From NCBI GenBank assembly GCA_025667525.1, contig CM046882.1:212582592-212646591 (forward strand): a stretch of 64,000 nucleotides of DNA, given 5' to 3'. Below are positions 1 through 10,040 of the stretch, piece after piece. The notes beneath the pieces were generated by a model, which did no database searches, had not been told where the DNA came from, and saw nothing but the letters and a program-made list of their open reading frames with translations. The stretch's first letter is position 1; every line of letters starts with the position of its first letter. Origin of the DNA: Glebionis coronaria (Eukaryota; Streptophyta; Magnoliopsida; Asterales; Asteraceae). The translations under genes and the position numbers were made by a program.

Positions 1-420
1 TTTAATTCAGTTTTTATTTAATTGCGAATTTTATTAGCTTTAGTTTAAATTTAATTTTCAAATTTATTTTCACGCCATTTTTAATTAACTTTATTTTAAT
101 TGTTTCGTCTTATTTTTACGTCAATTTATTTTTACTTGTTTTGTCTTATTTAATTTTCGAATTTACTTTTCGTCAAATTTTAATTTCTCGTCATTTAATT
201 AATTTAATTTTAACGTCTTTAATTTTACATCATTTATGTTTTAGTTAGTTTTAGCTTTACTTTAACGTCATTTATTTTAACGTCTTGCGATTTAATTTTA
301 AAAACAACCAAAAAATATTTGTCTCACCAAAAACAATTGAGTCACATTTTGAACCGGAAATCAATTCGTTAAGATACCGAGAAACGAACAATTGAACCTA
401 GCAAAATCTCAACATTACTT
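1..420. other. AT-rich intergenic DNA
   Basis: Very AT-rich sequence with loosely repeated TTTAATTTTAACGTC-like words. I see no convincing coding frame, RNA gene or element end. It could be the edge of an element that begins outside the window, but nothing here proves that. Confidence 0.5.
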
Positions 421-435
421 AGCCTATCCTCTGGG

Positions 436-793
436 AAAGGGGTACGCGACATGCAGGAGAACCCATGGTGGGTTGCTCCAAACTTGGGGTCAACTAATCG
501 TAGATCATGGTCGGTTAATAGGCATCCATTAGTCCGACTACCCCCGAGTCATGGCGCCTACCTTAATAAGCTTTAACGCTTAACCCACTGGAACATTAGG
601 CTAGGCAAAGAGATTAGTGAACTGATTTAGATTAGAAGCAGTTAGATGACTTATCCAATCAGAAAAGGAGCACGCGGCATGCAAGAGAACCCATGATGGG
701 TTGCTCTAAGCTTGGGGTCAACTAGTCGTAGATCGTGGATCGGTTAATAGGAATCCATTAGTCCGACTACCCCTGAGTCATGTCACCTACACC
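436..793. repeat. Duplicated ~130-bp segment, each copy with a hairpin
   Basis: A segment of about 130 bp starting near 436 recurs in direct orientation near 663 with roughly 85 to 90 percent identity by eye. Shared words include GGTTGCTC, TTGGGGTCAACTA and CATTAGTCCGACTACCCC. Each copy contains an interrupted palindrome, AACCCATGGTGGGTT at 460-474 and AACCCATGATGGGTT at 688-702; the second keeps pairing arms although its middle base differs. The composition is richer in GC than the surroundings. No coding frame persists through both copies, so this is probably non-coding retroelement sequence. Confidence 0.65.
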
Positions 794-1023
794 TGACGTA
801 CCATTGGAAAAAATTTGGATAGAATCGTAGGGAAGACAAGTTGCTGGCGGTAAAGTAGGATGTACCGCATTTTGTGGATACAACTTGTTTTAACTTGTAA
901 CCCGTCGAAGTTTCTATTATGAAATGGAAGATGAATATTTTGTTTCATATGTATTGTTCTTGTATTAAATTTCTAGAGAATAGAAGGATAATGAAAAACA
1001 TGTAAACCGTTAAAAACAAAACT

Positions 1024-1362
1024 ATCATATATGAAACATTAGTTTCATATATGATAGTCCAAAAAAAAACTTGTAAAAACACACTTGCTCTGGAAACGAA
1101 ATTCTAGAAAGAAGTAACATTAGTATCATAAAAACTATCATATATGATACATACGTATCATATATGTTGTGTTGACAACTTAACATATATGATACATTAG
1201 TATCATATCTGATAGTCCAAAAAAAACTTGTAAACTGACAAAAGCAAACAAACTAAAAAAAACTAAAGGATTGAACACAGCTTAACATATATGATACATA
1301 CGTATCATATATGTTGTGTTGACAACTTAACATATATGATACATTAGTATCATATCTGATAG
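1024..1362. repeat. ATCATATATGAT palindromes downstream of the transposase gene
   Basis: About ten complete or partial copies of the 12-bp palindrome ATCATATATGAT lie here, several joined head to head through ATACGTAT centres, as at 1137-1166 and 1263-1310. A ~110-bp stretch (about 1137-1235) is itself repeated at 1263-1362. The same palindrome recurs in the transposase introns (2282, 3107-3182, 4355-4470) and inside the foldback element at 5,388. It is not simple TA repeat because the core is fixed. Confidence 0.8.
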
Positions 1363-1611
1363 TAAAAAAAACTTGTAAACTGACAAAAGCAAACAAACTA
1401 AAGAAAAACTAAGGGATTAAACACAACTTCTCATGACTCATTGACATATGATTATCCAAAAAAAGATAGAGTATCAAAAACAACTTCTCATGAATCAAAG
1501 TGATCAAGACAAAATAGCATCATACATCATAATGACATGTTCAGAAAACTACAAACAGTAAAATAAAACGGGAAAAAAATCCTATAACAAACACTTTTCT
1601 TCTATTCAACT

Positions 1612-4600
1612 TCATCCACTCGTACTTGCATCTGCAACAGGTGGATCCTCGACAACGACTTCCTCCAATCGCTTACTAGTGCAAGTCCTCTTGTTATGAT
1701 CAGTACCCCCGCACACCGAACATGTAATGTTGTTCTTCTTGCCTTTCTCAATAGCTATCTCTCTACCACCTTTAGTACGCAACTTTTGACGCCCAGGACG
1801 TCCTCTAGGGGTTCCAACACCTGGATTATCAACCAAGCGTACCGACGGATGAAAGACACCAACGAGCTGCTCCAAACAGTCTGTCCTCTTCTTAGATGGA
1901 GGATTCGGGCAATCCGCTTCAACATCTTTCTTCAGTTGCTTCAACTTTTCAACAAAAACACCCAACCTAGGCTCGTCTTTGCTCAACAAATGCACACAAT
2001 GATCAACAATAGATGTCGCCTCGCTCGAATAATTCTCCAAAACAACATTCTTCTCCCCATACCTGTTCCTATTGTTCCTCAACGCAGTCGGGATAAGGTT
2101 CTTGGTCCAACGCTTAAGAATGTATTGCTGAGGGATCATCTCGATATTGGCATTCTTGAACACGCAAAAAATATGCCTGCACAATATCCCAACCCTCATA
2201 AACAACTGGCATGTACAAATAACTGAACCATCCTCTAAGTTGCGCAAGACCTGGGAAAAAAACCAAAAAAAGGAAGTGAATATCATATATGATACATGTG
2301 CTTATCAAATATGATATGTCAACCAAAAACTCACATACCTTGTACAACCCATCTTCTCTAGTAAACATGTCAACCTCATCATCTTCCTTATCCTTCTCTT
2401 TATCATTGTCATTTTCCTTATCTTTCACATTATTAGAAGACTCGCCAACTTTACTCTTATCAGTAACCTTATCATTTACCTTCTTCTTGTTCTTCTTACC
2501 AGGCTCTTCATAAACAAAATGCCTAACTCTGATAACAGAAACCTCAGAACCCTAGAGCACATTCTTAGTATCTATATGGCAATACCATAATCCAACGAAA
2601 ATCTCTTTCTTAACCAACTCAAACAAGGTACGAGTGTAAACCATTGCAGCATGCTTCTCAATCTTGAGAAAAGTCCTTTACTTCAGAACAGTATCCATTG
2701 TATTATAATCCATTCTCTCTTGAACACTCCTTTGCTTTTCCATCGCAGCCTCAAAGCAATTCATAAAGTTCATAAGCGTCAAGCTAGAATTGGTAATGGG
2801 AGAAGAAAGAATTCTATCTCTCTAATCTAGACGTAGTCCTCATCAGTCCACACAACGGCGAGTCAGAAAAATAAGCAGGGATCCAAGTTGAACGCATATC
2901 ATACATCTTCGTCAGCCACTTGTGTCCCACCAAATTATACTCTGTCATCAGATCACCCCATCTGGTGTCAAACTCCTCGGGACCAATGTACATGTTCCAA
3001 ATAATCTTGTTCAACTTCTCTTTAAAAACCCGATCATTGTATATTTTCTCACATATCTGCAAAAACATACAAAAACCAAATGATATGAATCAAATTCTGT
3101 TCTCACATCATATATGATGCTACTTCAACATATATGATACTATTAAAATATCATATATGATGCTACTTCATCATATATGATACTAGTCTTAAAAAAAAGT
3201 ACCTTCACTGGAAGCTTCTGCGTGATATGCCATATGCACAACCTATGCTTTGTACCAACAAATTCGGCTTCAATGACATTCCTCATCGCCTTATCTTGAT
3301 CAGTCACTACTATGCTAGGTGCTTTACCAAACGCTTTGATGAAGGCTTTAAGTAACCAAACATACGATTCCGTGGTCTCGAACTTGAGCAAACCAACAGC
3401 AACCGTAACACACTTCCTATGGTTGTCAATCGCCGTGAAAGGAAAAAATACCATTTTGTACTTGTTTGTCTTAAACGTAGCATCAAAAGAGACAACATCA
3501 CAAAACTCCTTATAGTTGTACTTGGAGACTTCATCAGCCCAGAATAAACCAATAAGCTCAGCCTTGTTAACCAAATAATCAAACAAAAAATCAGCAACGT
3601 ACTCCTTCCTCTTCTCCATCTTGTTTATCAACATCTGCGCATCATAGTCCCCGATGTAACAGTTGACGCTACGGAAGAAGTTCTTGAAGTCAACAGTAGT
3701 GCCGTGAACGAGCAGATAAGAACCCTTGATCCCGGTCAGAAGGTGATGAGCTCTTGTAGCACCGATATTCACACTCGCAGCCTTGACAATAAACACCTGC
3801 TCCGCGTATGTTAACTACCTCTGATTCTTTGACAGATGCTTGTACTCCTCACGTTCAAGCTCGTGGTTGTGGATAGTATCAAATACACTCAACTTGAACT
3901 TCGTCGTACCAGGGATCAAGTCAAACACAACACGAGCTTTACAACCAGTGATATGCAGATTTGAATGCCTCATTTGGTCGTAACCATTCTCCAAATCTAG
4001 GGTGTCTACATATATATACTTGGGGGAACCCTTCCTGTTGCAAACCAAATACTTTTGCTTCACAATCCCGCTCCTCAATCTTTTCTGACACGATTTCCTA
4101 ACAACAAAACCAGCTTTAACGGCATACTTCTTGTAAGCAGCAATGCAATGCTCAACTGAATCGTACTCGTTCCCTTTAACAAGTAAAAACTCGACAGGCA
4201 CTTTCGGAATGTAGTAAACAGTACCACCAGGAGTATCAAAGTTGGAATGAGTGATATACGACTCAGGAGTCCGCACAACATTCAACTCTGCAAAAAGAAA
4301 CATATAAAAACATATATGATTACAATATACTAGAAAAATTCAACACATATCATGTAAACATCATATATGATAGACATGTATCATATATGATAGTATATGT
4401 TACATGGCTATCATATCTATGTAAAAATACAAACATCATATATGATATGTTGCTATCATATATGATACATTGGCAACATGCACTAAGCTCAACAAAAACT
4501 AGAAAAATTACTCTTAACAGCTTCCGCTTCTTCACCGTCTTGTTCATACGTAGAAATCTCATCCGCAAGACTATGAAGAACACTTTCGGATGACAGATCT

Positions 4601-4698
4601 AAACCTTGATCGAAACTAGTTTGATCACTAGTCAAATCAACCAACGTAGAAGGATCAACAACACCACTACGACCACTAGAATCACTTGAATCCATCAT
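1612..4698 (-). pseudogene. FAR1/FHY3-type MULE transposase, decayed
   Basis: This is a Mutator-like (MULE) transposase of the type from which plant FAR1/FHY3 regulators were domesticated. Reading leftwards, exon 1 (4512-4698) is acidic and serine-rich. Exon 2 (3203-4287) has a FAR1-type DNA-binding domain and then the MULE core, with acidic residues in VVSFDATF and VVTDQDKAM followed by CIWHI. A third exon starts at 3056. The last exon (1612-2250) has a SWIM zinc finger (CTC then CRHIF) and a zinc knuckle, CSVCGGTDHNKRTC. Splice sites at 4511/4288, 3202/3057 and 2251 fit GT-AG. Breaks: a TAG splits exon 2 near 3813, and the third exon has stops near 2815, 2680 and 2552 plus a shift of frame. 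With the FAR1, DDE and SWIM parts in order, a MULE or FAR1-related origin is secure. Whether it was ever a host gene cannot be told here. Confidence 0.85.
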
Positions 4699-4734
4699 TA
4701 AAACCTAAGCAAATCGAAAAAACAACAACTCATA

Positions 4735-5085
4735 AAAAGCTTATCTAAAACCTAAAAGAATCAAAGCTTATTAAATAAGCTTATAAACGATATCCATAAA
4801 AATAGACCAGACACATAAAATAAGCTTATAAAAAATCATATTAATCGTTCCGATCGATTAATAAGCTGATTAATAAGCTTATTAATCAATCCACTCGATT
4901 AAATACGCTTATTTATAAGCTTATTAATCAATCCGGACGATTAATAAGCTTATTAATCAATCGGATAGTTAATAAGCTTATAAATAAGCGTATTTAATAA
5001 TCCGATCTATTAATAAGCTTATTAATAGATGGGAACCGCTTATTTATAAGCTTACTAATAAGCTTATTAATAAGCACTATTAACA
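4735..5085. repeat. Array of AATAAGCTTATT palindromes
   Basis: Roughly 15 copies of AAGCTTAT or its complement occur within 350 bp, most inside the longer palindrome TTAATAAGCTTATTAA. Spacers are of the form TCAATCCGATCGA. Units are 25 to 35 bp but not uniform. The array starts just upstream of the transposase start codon at 4698 and so occupies the position of its promoter and 5' leader. It may be a subterminal repeat of the MULE, but no inverted partner was found on the far side of the gene. Confidence 0.8.
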
Positions 5086-5177
5086 AACAATATATCTAGA
5101 TTGAGAAACATAGAGAGAGAAAGTACCAGTTTAATCGAGGAAGAAGAACGAATAATGAAACGTGTTTGTTAAAACCG

Positions 5178-5202
5178 TATATATATATATATATATATAT
5201 AT
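5178..5202. repeat. (TA)n microsatellite
   Basis: About 12 uninterrupted TA units, followed by the non-repetitive ATCCCGACGTGAAAATACG. Confidence 0.95.
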
Positions 5203-5387
5203 CCCGACGTGAAAATACGAGAATACCCCTATAGTATAAACTGGGGGATTTAATCTCAGCCCTTGTATCTTAGAAAACTTTGGTATCCAAAAGAACTTAA
5301 ATCTTTTTTATAATGTTAAAAACTTTTTGATTTGTCATGATAAATTTTTTATTTGTGAAAATATATTTTGATAATTTTTTTATTTAA

Positions 5388-6150
5388 ATTCATTTGATAC
5401 TAAACTTTATTTGGATATCAAAACAAATCCTCATATTTTATACCCACTTTAATCTAATGGATGAGATTAAACACAAAATGTATTTTCACCATATTTTTCT
5501 AAACATTAATATCTCTTAAACATTAATCGTTATACGAATAAATATACTGTTACGAAGAGCATTTAATTATTTTTATATAAATATGCTACATGATACATTT
5601 TCGACAAGAAAATTCGTTTTTTCACGTTTTTTTCATTGTCGAAAATTATCATATATGATATTAATATCATATATGATGTAACGCCAGTATCATATATGAT
5701 ATAACTTATCATATCTAATACAAACTAATATCATATATGATTTAATAATCATTTATAATTTATCACTGATATCATATATGATGGGAACACTATTATCATA
5801 TATGATATAAACCAATATCATATATGATTTAACAATAATTTATGATTTAGCACTGTTATCATATATGATGAAACACTATTATCATATATGATATTTTACG
5901 TAAATTTTAACAATAAGAAAAAAAAACGATTTTTTTTTTCAAAAATATATCATATTGTATATTGGTAGAAAGATAATTAAATGCTCGTCGCAATGATATT
6001 TTTTTCGTTTAACGCTTAACGGTTTATGAGATATTTAAATTATAAAAATAAGTGAATTAATTAAATACTTTAATCTTATTCATTAGATTGAGATATAGAT
6101 AAATGGTGTGGATGAATACTTTAGTATCCAAGATAAATATAGTATCCACA
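5388..6150. mobile_element. Foldback (MITE-like) element, copy 1
   Basis: The left arm (about 5388-5640) and right arm (about 5930-6150) are imperfect reverse complements of each other. They share the TTTGGATATC/GATACTAAAC end, the TCTAATGGATGAGATTAAA block, a block containing TTAATCGTTA, and ATTTAATTAT. The centre (5648-5900) contains nine copies of ATCATATATGAT. No open frame is present, so movement would need a transposase from elsewhere. A second member with the same arms lies at 16,636-17,316. Exact termini and a target duplication could not be fixed because of the AT-rich flanks. Confidence 0.7.
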
Positions 6151-7362
6151 ATAACTTTTCTCTAAATTTTTATATATTGCAAGATAAGCTTTTTAAAATA
6201 TAAACAAAAAGTTTTTGAGAAAATTGTAATGATTAAATAAAGTTTGCATTAAATGCATCGAGTGTTGTAAGTTTTTCAAAAACTTAGAGACTCTTAATGC
6301 TCTAAAATAGATTGATTGTATTTTTTATCAAACGATTTTATTATATGCATTATATAATTAGACATATAATGTTTGCAATGCATTGCATAATTGAATGCAT
6401 TACATTACATAGTATGTTATAATGTTTATAACATGCATTATATAGTTAAGTGTATCAATCAAAATAAAAAAATGTGTAAATCACATTTTTTTAATAATGT
6501 TTTGTATTAATTGAGGACTTATTAATTAAGAAAAATCGATGTTTTTTTCGGGCAATATGAAGAGGCATGTCGGTTATCGTTGATGCGAATTATGTTGGAA
6601 TTTATAAGAACTCTTTAACCATATTAACACATTAATAAACACGAGTACGCAACAGAATAAATACAAGATCAAGTATAGACAATTAATTAACAAACCGTAA
6701 AAAAAACGTACCTCTTTGCAATAGATTAACCCACCTTCGTTTACCATTAAACGGATCAACAAGAGCAAACGAATAAACCTTATGCCTGAAGGTTTAGATC
6801 TATCCTCCAAGAACATCAAGAAATTTGTAGAGATTGAAAGTATGAATACTCTAAGATTTCACACACACGTTTGTTAGCAATTCAATTAGAATACTAGTTC
6901 TTGATAAACGATAAGCAAAACAAATCATTTGATCTTAAATTAATCAAACCAAAACCCTAATAGGAAGGATATTCGATCGACTCTAAGAGAGTAAAGAGGA
7001 AAAGAAGAAAAGCTTTGCTTAAGGTTTTTCAAACAAAAGATTAACCAAATGATGAATCCTAAAATTCATTATATATGCATACGTGAAACCCGCATAAAAT
7101 ACCTAAGAACATTAAATACATGAAAAACACGGATTAATTAAAACTTTATAATTAATTAATACACGACACGTATCATGAATATTTAATGTAATTATGACGT
7201 ATGTTAATTAATTACTACAAGTATTACGTATGCAAATTAATACACGATAAGTATTTACGTATAATACTTAAAACACGACAAGGATTTGAAACACGAGATT
7301 AAAACACGAACACACACGATAATTTATATAGAACACGAAAAACGAAAACTATATATGAAGGG
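6151..7362. other. AT-rich intergenic DNA, no gene seen
   Basis: The sequence contains clustered TGCATTATATAAT-like words at 6250-6440 and, from about 7080 to 7340, many short words based on ACACGA and ACGTAT. Open frames are short and have no recognisable motifs. I see nothing that can be called a gene or element here. Confidence 0.5.
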
Positions 7363-7402
7363 GTGTTTTGGGACGACACAAAAGAAAGAACAATAGGGCC
7401 TT

Positions 7403-7489
7403 TGGCCCAGCCCATTAAGATTTATCTAGTAAATAAAACATTCCCAGGGAATTCATTATTCACTTTTAAAAAAAAATTAAAAACCCTAG
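7403..7489 (+). promoter_or_regulatory. Site II pair plus telo-box, promoter-like
   Basis: Two adjacent site II motifs, GGCCCA and AGCCCA (7404-7414), are followed 70 bp later by a telo-box, AAACCCTAG (7481-7489), and then a CT-rich stretch. In plants this pair is known from promoters of ribosomal-protein and cell-cycle genes, with the telo-box near the transcription start. Here no recognisable coding sequence follows, so this may be a captured or orphan promoter, or chance. Confidence 0.35.
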
Positions 7490-7729
7490 TCTCTCTTTGT
7501 CTCCTCTTGGCTGCCGGTTACACAAGCAAAAAGGAAGAGAGAAAATTGTTTTGATCTTTGATCCTGTTACGGTTATTGTTCGTGTTCTTAATCCTAATAA
7601 CTATACGCATTCGGTACTCCTAAAACCTTAATCCTTTTTCATTTATTATTATTAATTCATGAAGTTAATTAAATTTGATAATAAGAACATGGGTGAATAA
7701 ATTAAACATGAAAGTGAGGGGTGTTGGTT

Positions 7730-8000
7730 TGGTTTTTCACGGGAACCGAGACCATAAAGGTCTCGGTGGTGTCTGTTCTCGGCCAGCCGTACCCTTAATA
7801 GGGGCGGTGGCTGTTTTGTTTTGCCAGCGACAACACCTAAACTCCCAACGGGTACTTTGGCCGAGTAGGGGAAACCGGCAGCAGCCGGTGGCTGTGTTGG
7901 TTAAGCGGCGGCAACCACAGCCTTGCGGTTGTGGTGGTTGCTGGTGGTTCGAGCCAAGTCGAGACCCCATGGTCTCGGTGATGGCTCAGTTTGGGGCTCG
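7730..8000. other. GC-rich island with nested hairpins
   Basis: This is a 270-bp GC-rich patch in strongly AT-rich DNA. It contains CCGAGACC-ATAAA-GGTCTCGG near 7747-7767, a related CGAGACC-CCAT-GGTCTCG near 7959-7976, and a CAACCACA/TGTGGTTG-type hairpin near 7910-7945. A frame from 7675 to 8034 stays open but its translation looks like low-complexity hairpin sequence with no motif. I read it as structured non-coding sequence, possibly part of an element leader. Confidence 0.45.
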
Positions 8001-8034
8001 GTATACACAAAAATATGAGGGTGTGTTCGGATGA

Positions 8035-8567
8035 AAGTTTTGCTAAATTAAGTTTAATTAATTTAATTAAGTTATATTAAAATTAATCATGCATAGTTAA
8101 TTAGATTAAATCAAGACTTAGATTATGTCAATCAAATTATTTAATCATGAAATTAATATGATCATTTATTTAAATAAACTATAGGTTGTAATAATTATTA
8201 ATATAATTATTCATGGTATAAGTTACATGTTACATTTAACTAATTTAAATAAGAACTTAGCTTAATTATTTAATTACATATTAACCATGGTTTAATTAAC
8301 TTAATACCATATTATAATTTAATTATACAATTAACAAGTTATGGTAAACTATTATTAATATAAAGCAAGTTATATTATTAATTAATAATCATTTATAAAC
8401 CATGTATTACATTAATAATTAATAATTATTATGTTAAGACTAAAGTATTTATTATTAATAAACTTTACTATATATGACATCTAAATAAACAAGACATATA
8501 ATATATGCTTATTAAACTTTAGCATATATCATATACTTATTTAGTAAGCTTATTGCTAATTATGTAA
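8035..8567. other. AT-rich intergenic DNA, nothing seen
   Basis: Composed largely of TTAATTAATTA-type words with no open frame of interest and no clear element end. Confidence 0.55.
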
Positions 8568-8765
8568 ACATATTATTTATGGAAACATACTATTTATGGA
8601 AACTTTCTATTTTTGGAAACTTACTAATTATGGAATTTTTTAATTTTTGGAAACTTACTATTTATGGAAACTTGCTATTTTGGAAAGTTACTATATATGG
8701 AAACCTGCTATTTTTGGAAAGTTAATATATATAGAAACCTACTATTTTTAGGAAGTTACTCATTC
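8568..8765. repeat. Tandem ~17-bp repeat (GGAAACTTACTATTTAT)
   Basis: About eleven degenerate units resembling GGAAACTTACTATTTAT follow one another in the same orientation. Variation between TTTAT, TTTTT and ATAT at the unit ends, and between AAACTTAC and AAAGTTAC, shows an old array. Confidence 0.8.
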
Positions 8766-8799
8766 TGAAACAACAAGTATAATAACATGTAAAACATGA

Positions 8800-8935
8800 A
8801 ATACACTAATCAAGAACACAAGAAACACTAAGAAACACATGATAAAACATGAAACAGTAAAACAAGTCTAGAACATGTAAAACAAGATAAGAACAAGTAA
8901 AACAAGTTAAGAACACGTAGAGTAAACTAAACTAA
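8800..8935. repeat. Degenerate AAGAACA(A/C)GTAAAAC repeats
   Basis: Short words such as AACATGTAAAACA, AAGAACAAGTAAAACAAG and TTAAGAACACGTAGA recur at about 20 to 25 bp spacing. No coding potential. The stretch from here to 9350 shows nothing else I can support. Confidence 0.55.
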
Positions 8936-9347
8936 AATCACAAGTATATATTAAACAGACAACTTATTCACGTCCTTTATTATGTAGCACTCGTGAAGTC
9001 AGAGTAGTTCTTCTGCTTTCATCTTCTTTCATTACTGGACATAAGGTACAGATATTCCATCCTTCAGTATGGACATTCTCTTTCTAAGATTAGGATTCCC
9101 CGTTTGCTGTCCTCTGTTTTTCCTAGTAGTTTACATTAAACTTTTCAGTGATTACTATGTTAAATATTTTAAACTACCTGAGCTATATACATGCATGCCA
9201 TGTCCACCTAGTTATGGAGGTACAATAACCATAACACTTGAGGCACCAGTGTTATGACTCTTCCGTGACGAGAGTGATTGCTCGTGGCGTCTGTAAAACC
9301 TGCAGTTTTCAGGTTTTGACTATGACATCATTGTACACGTCACCTCA

Positions 9348-9350
<3 letters not shown>

Positions 9351-9439
<89 letters not shown>
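9351..9439. repeat. Compound (TA)n(GA)n microsatellite
   Basis: TA units run from 9351 to 9398 and pass directly into GA units from 9399 to 9439. A mirror-image (CT)n(TA)n tract lies at 9939-10030. Confidence 0.95.
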
Positions 9440-9441
<2 letters not shown>

Positions 9442-9937
9442 AGGTTATTGTAGTGTACTAGCTTAAAGTTGTTAAAATGAAAAGTCATCTTAACCATTTA
9501 TTTTATCAATTAACATGTGATTTATTTAATATTAAACATAAAACAATAAATCTTATACATAAAAATTGGTATAAAAACACTAAAAAATTTGATACGTAAA
9601 AATTTATAGCTGATACATATGATACATAGTTTTACTTCAAAAAATATTATTAGCATAAATAATCATTTATTCGCAAATTCAGTGATACATTATCACATGT
9701 TGCATTCGATATAACAAAATATATGATCAACTATGATACACAATTGATACACGAAAAAATAGTTATATTAAAAATTGTGAACTAGCTACTCGTACACGAA
9801 CTAAAACTTCCAAAACACTCGTACACGAACTAAAAAATCATAAACGAACCAAAACTAATCAATAAATGTGATATTTGCCTATTTTCTATTACTTTTCATT
9901 TTAACAACTTTAAGCACCTAAACCATTTTATCTAAAT

Positions 9938-9938
<1 letters not shown>
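9440..9938. mobile_element. Short inverted-repeat element between mirrored microsatellites
   Basis: A 24-bp sequence at 9462-9485 is exactly reverse-complemented at 9891-9914 (24 of 24 positions; it begins CTTAAAGTTGTTAAAATG). Outside it, GA repeats on the left and CT repeats on the right continue the inverted symmetry, ending in TA tracts on both sides. The interior has no open frame. This looks like a small non-autonomous DNA transposon inserted into or spreading with TA repeats. The target duplication is hidden by the TA tracts. Confidence 0.6.

Positions 9939-10030
<92 letters not shown>
9939..10030. repeat. Compound (CT)n(TA)n microsatellite
   Basis: A short CT run is followed by about 78 bp of TA units. 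It mirrors the tract at 9351-9439. Open frames of alternating Tyr/Ile here are artefacts of the repeat. Confidence 0.95.
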
Positions 10031-10034
<4 letters not shown>

Positions 10035-10040
10035 TGGCAT

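Noticed and set aside
7481..7489. Interstitial telomere repeat AAACCCTAG
   Set aside because: A single unit; it reads as a telo-box promoter motif or chance, not telomeric DNA.
7675..8034. 119-codon open frame across the GC-rich island
   Set aside because: Composition follows the hairpin repeats, the opposite strand is also open, and no motif is present.
9069..9257. 62-codon open frame
   Set aside because: No homology recognised and codon content typical of random AT-rich DNA.
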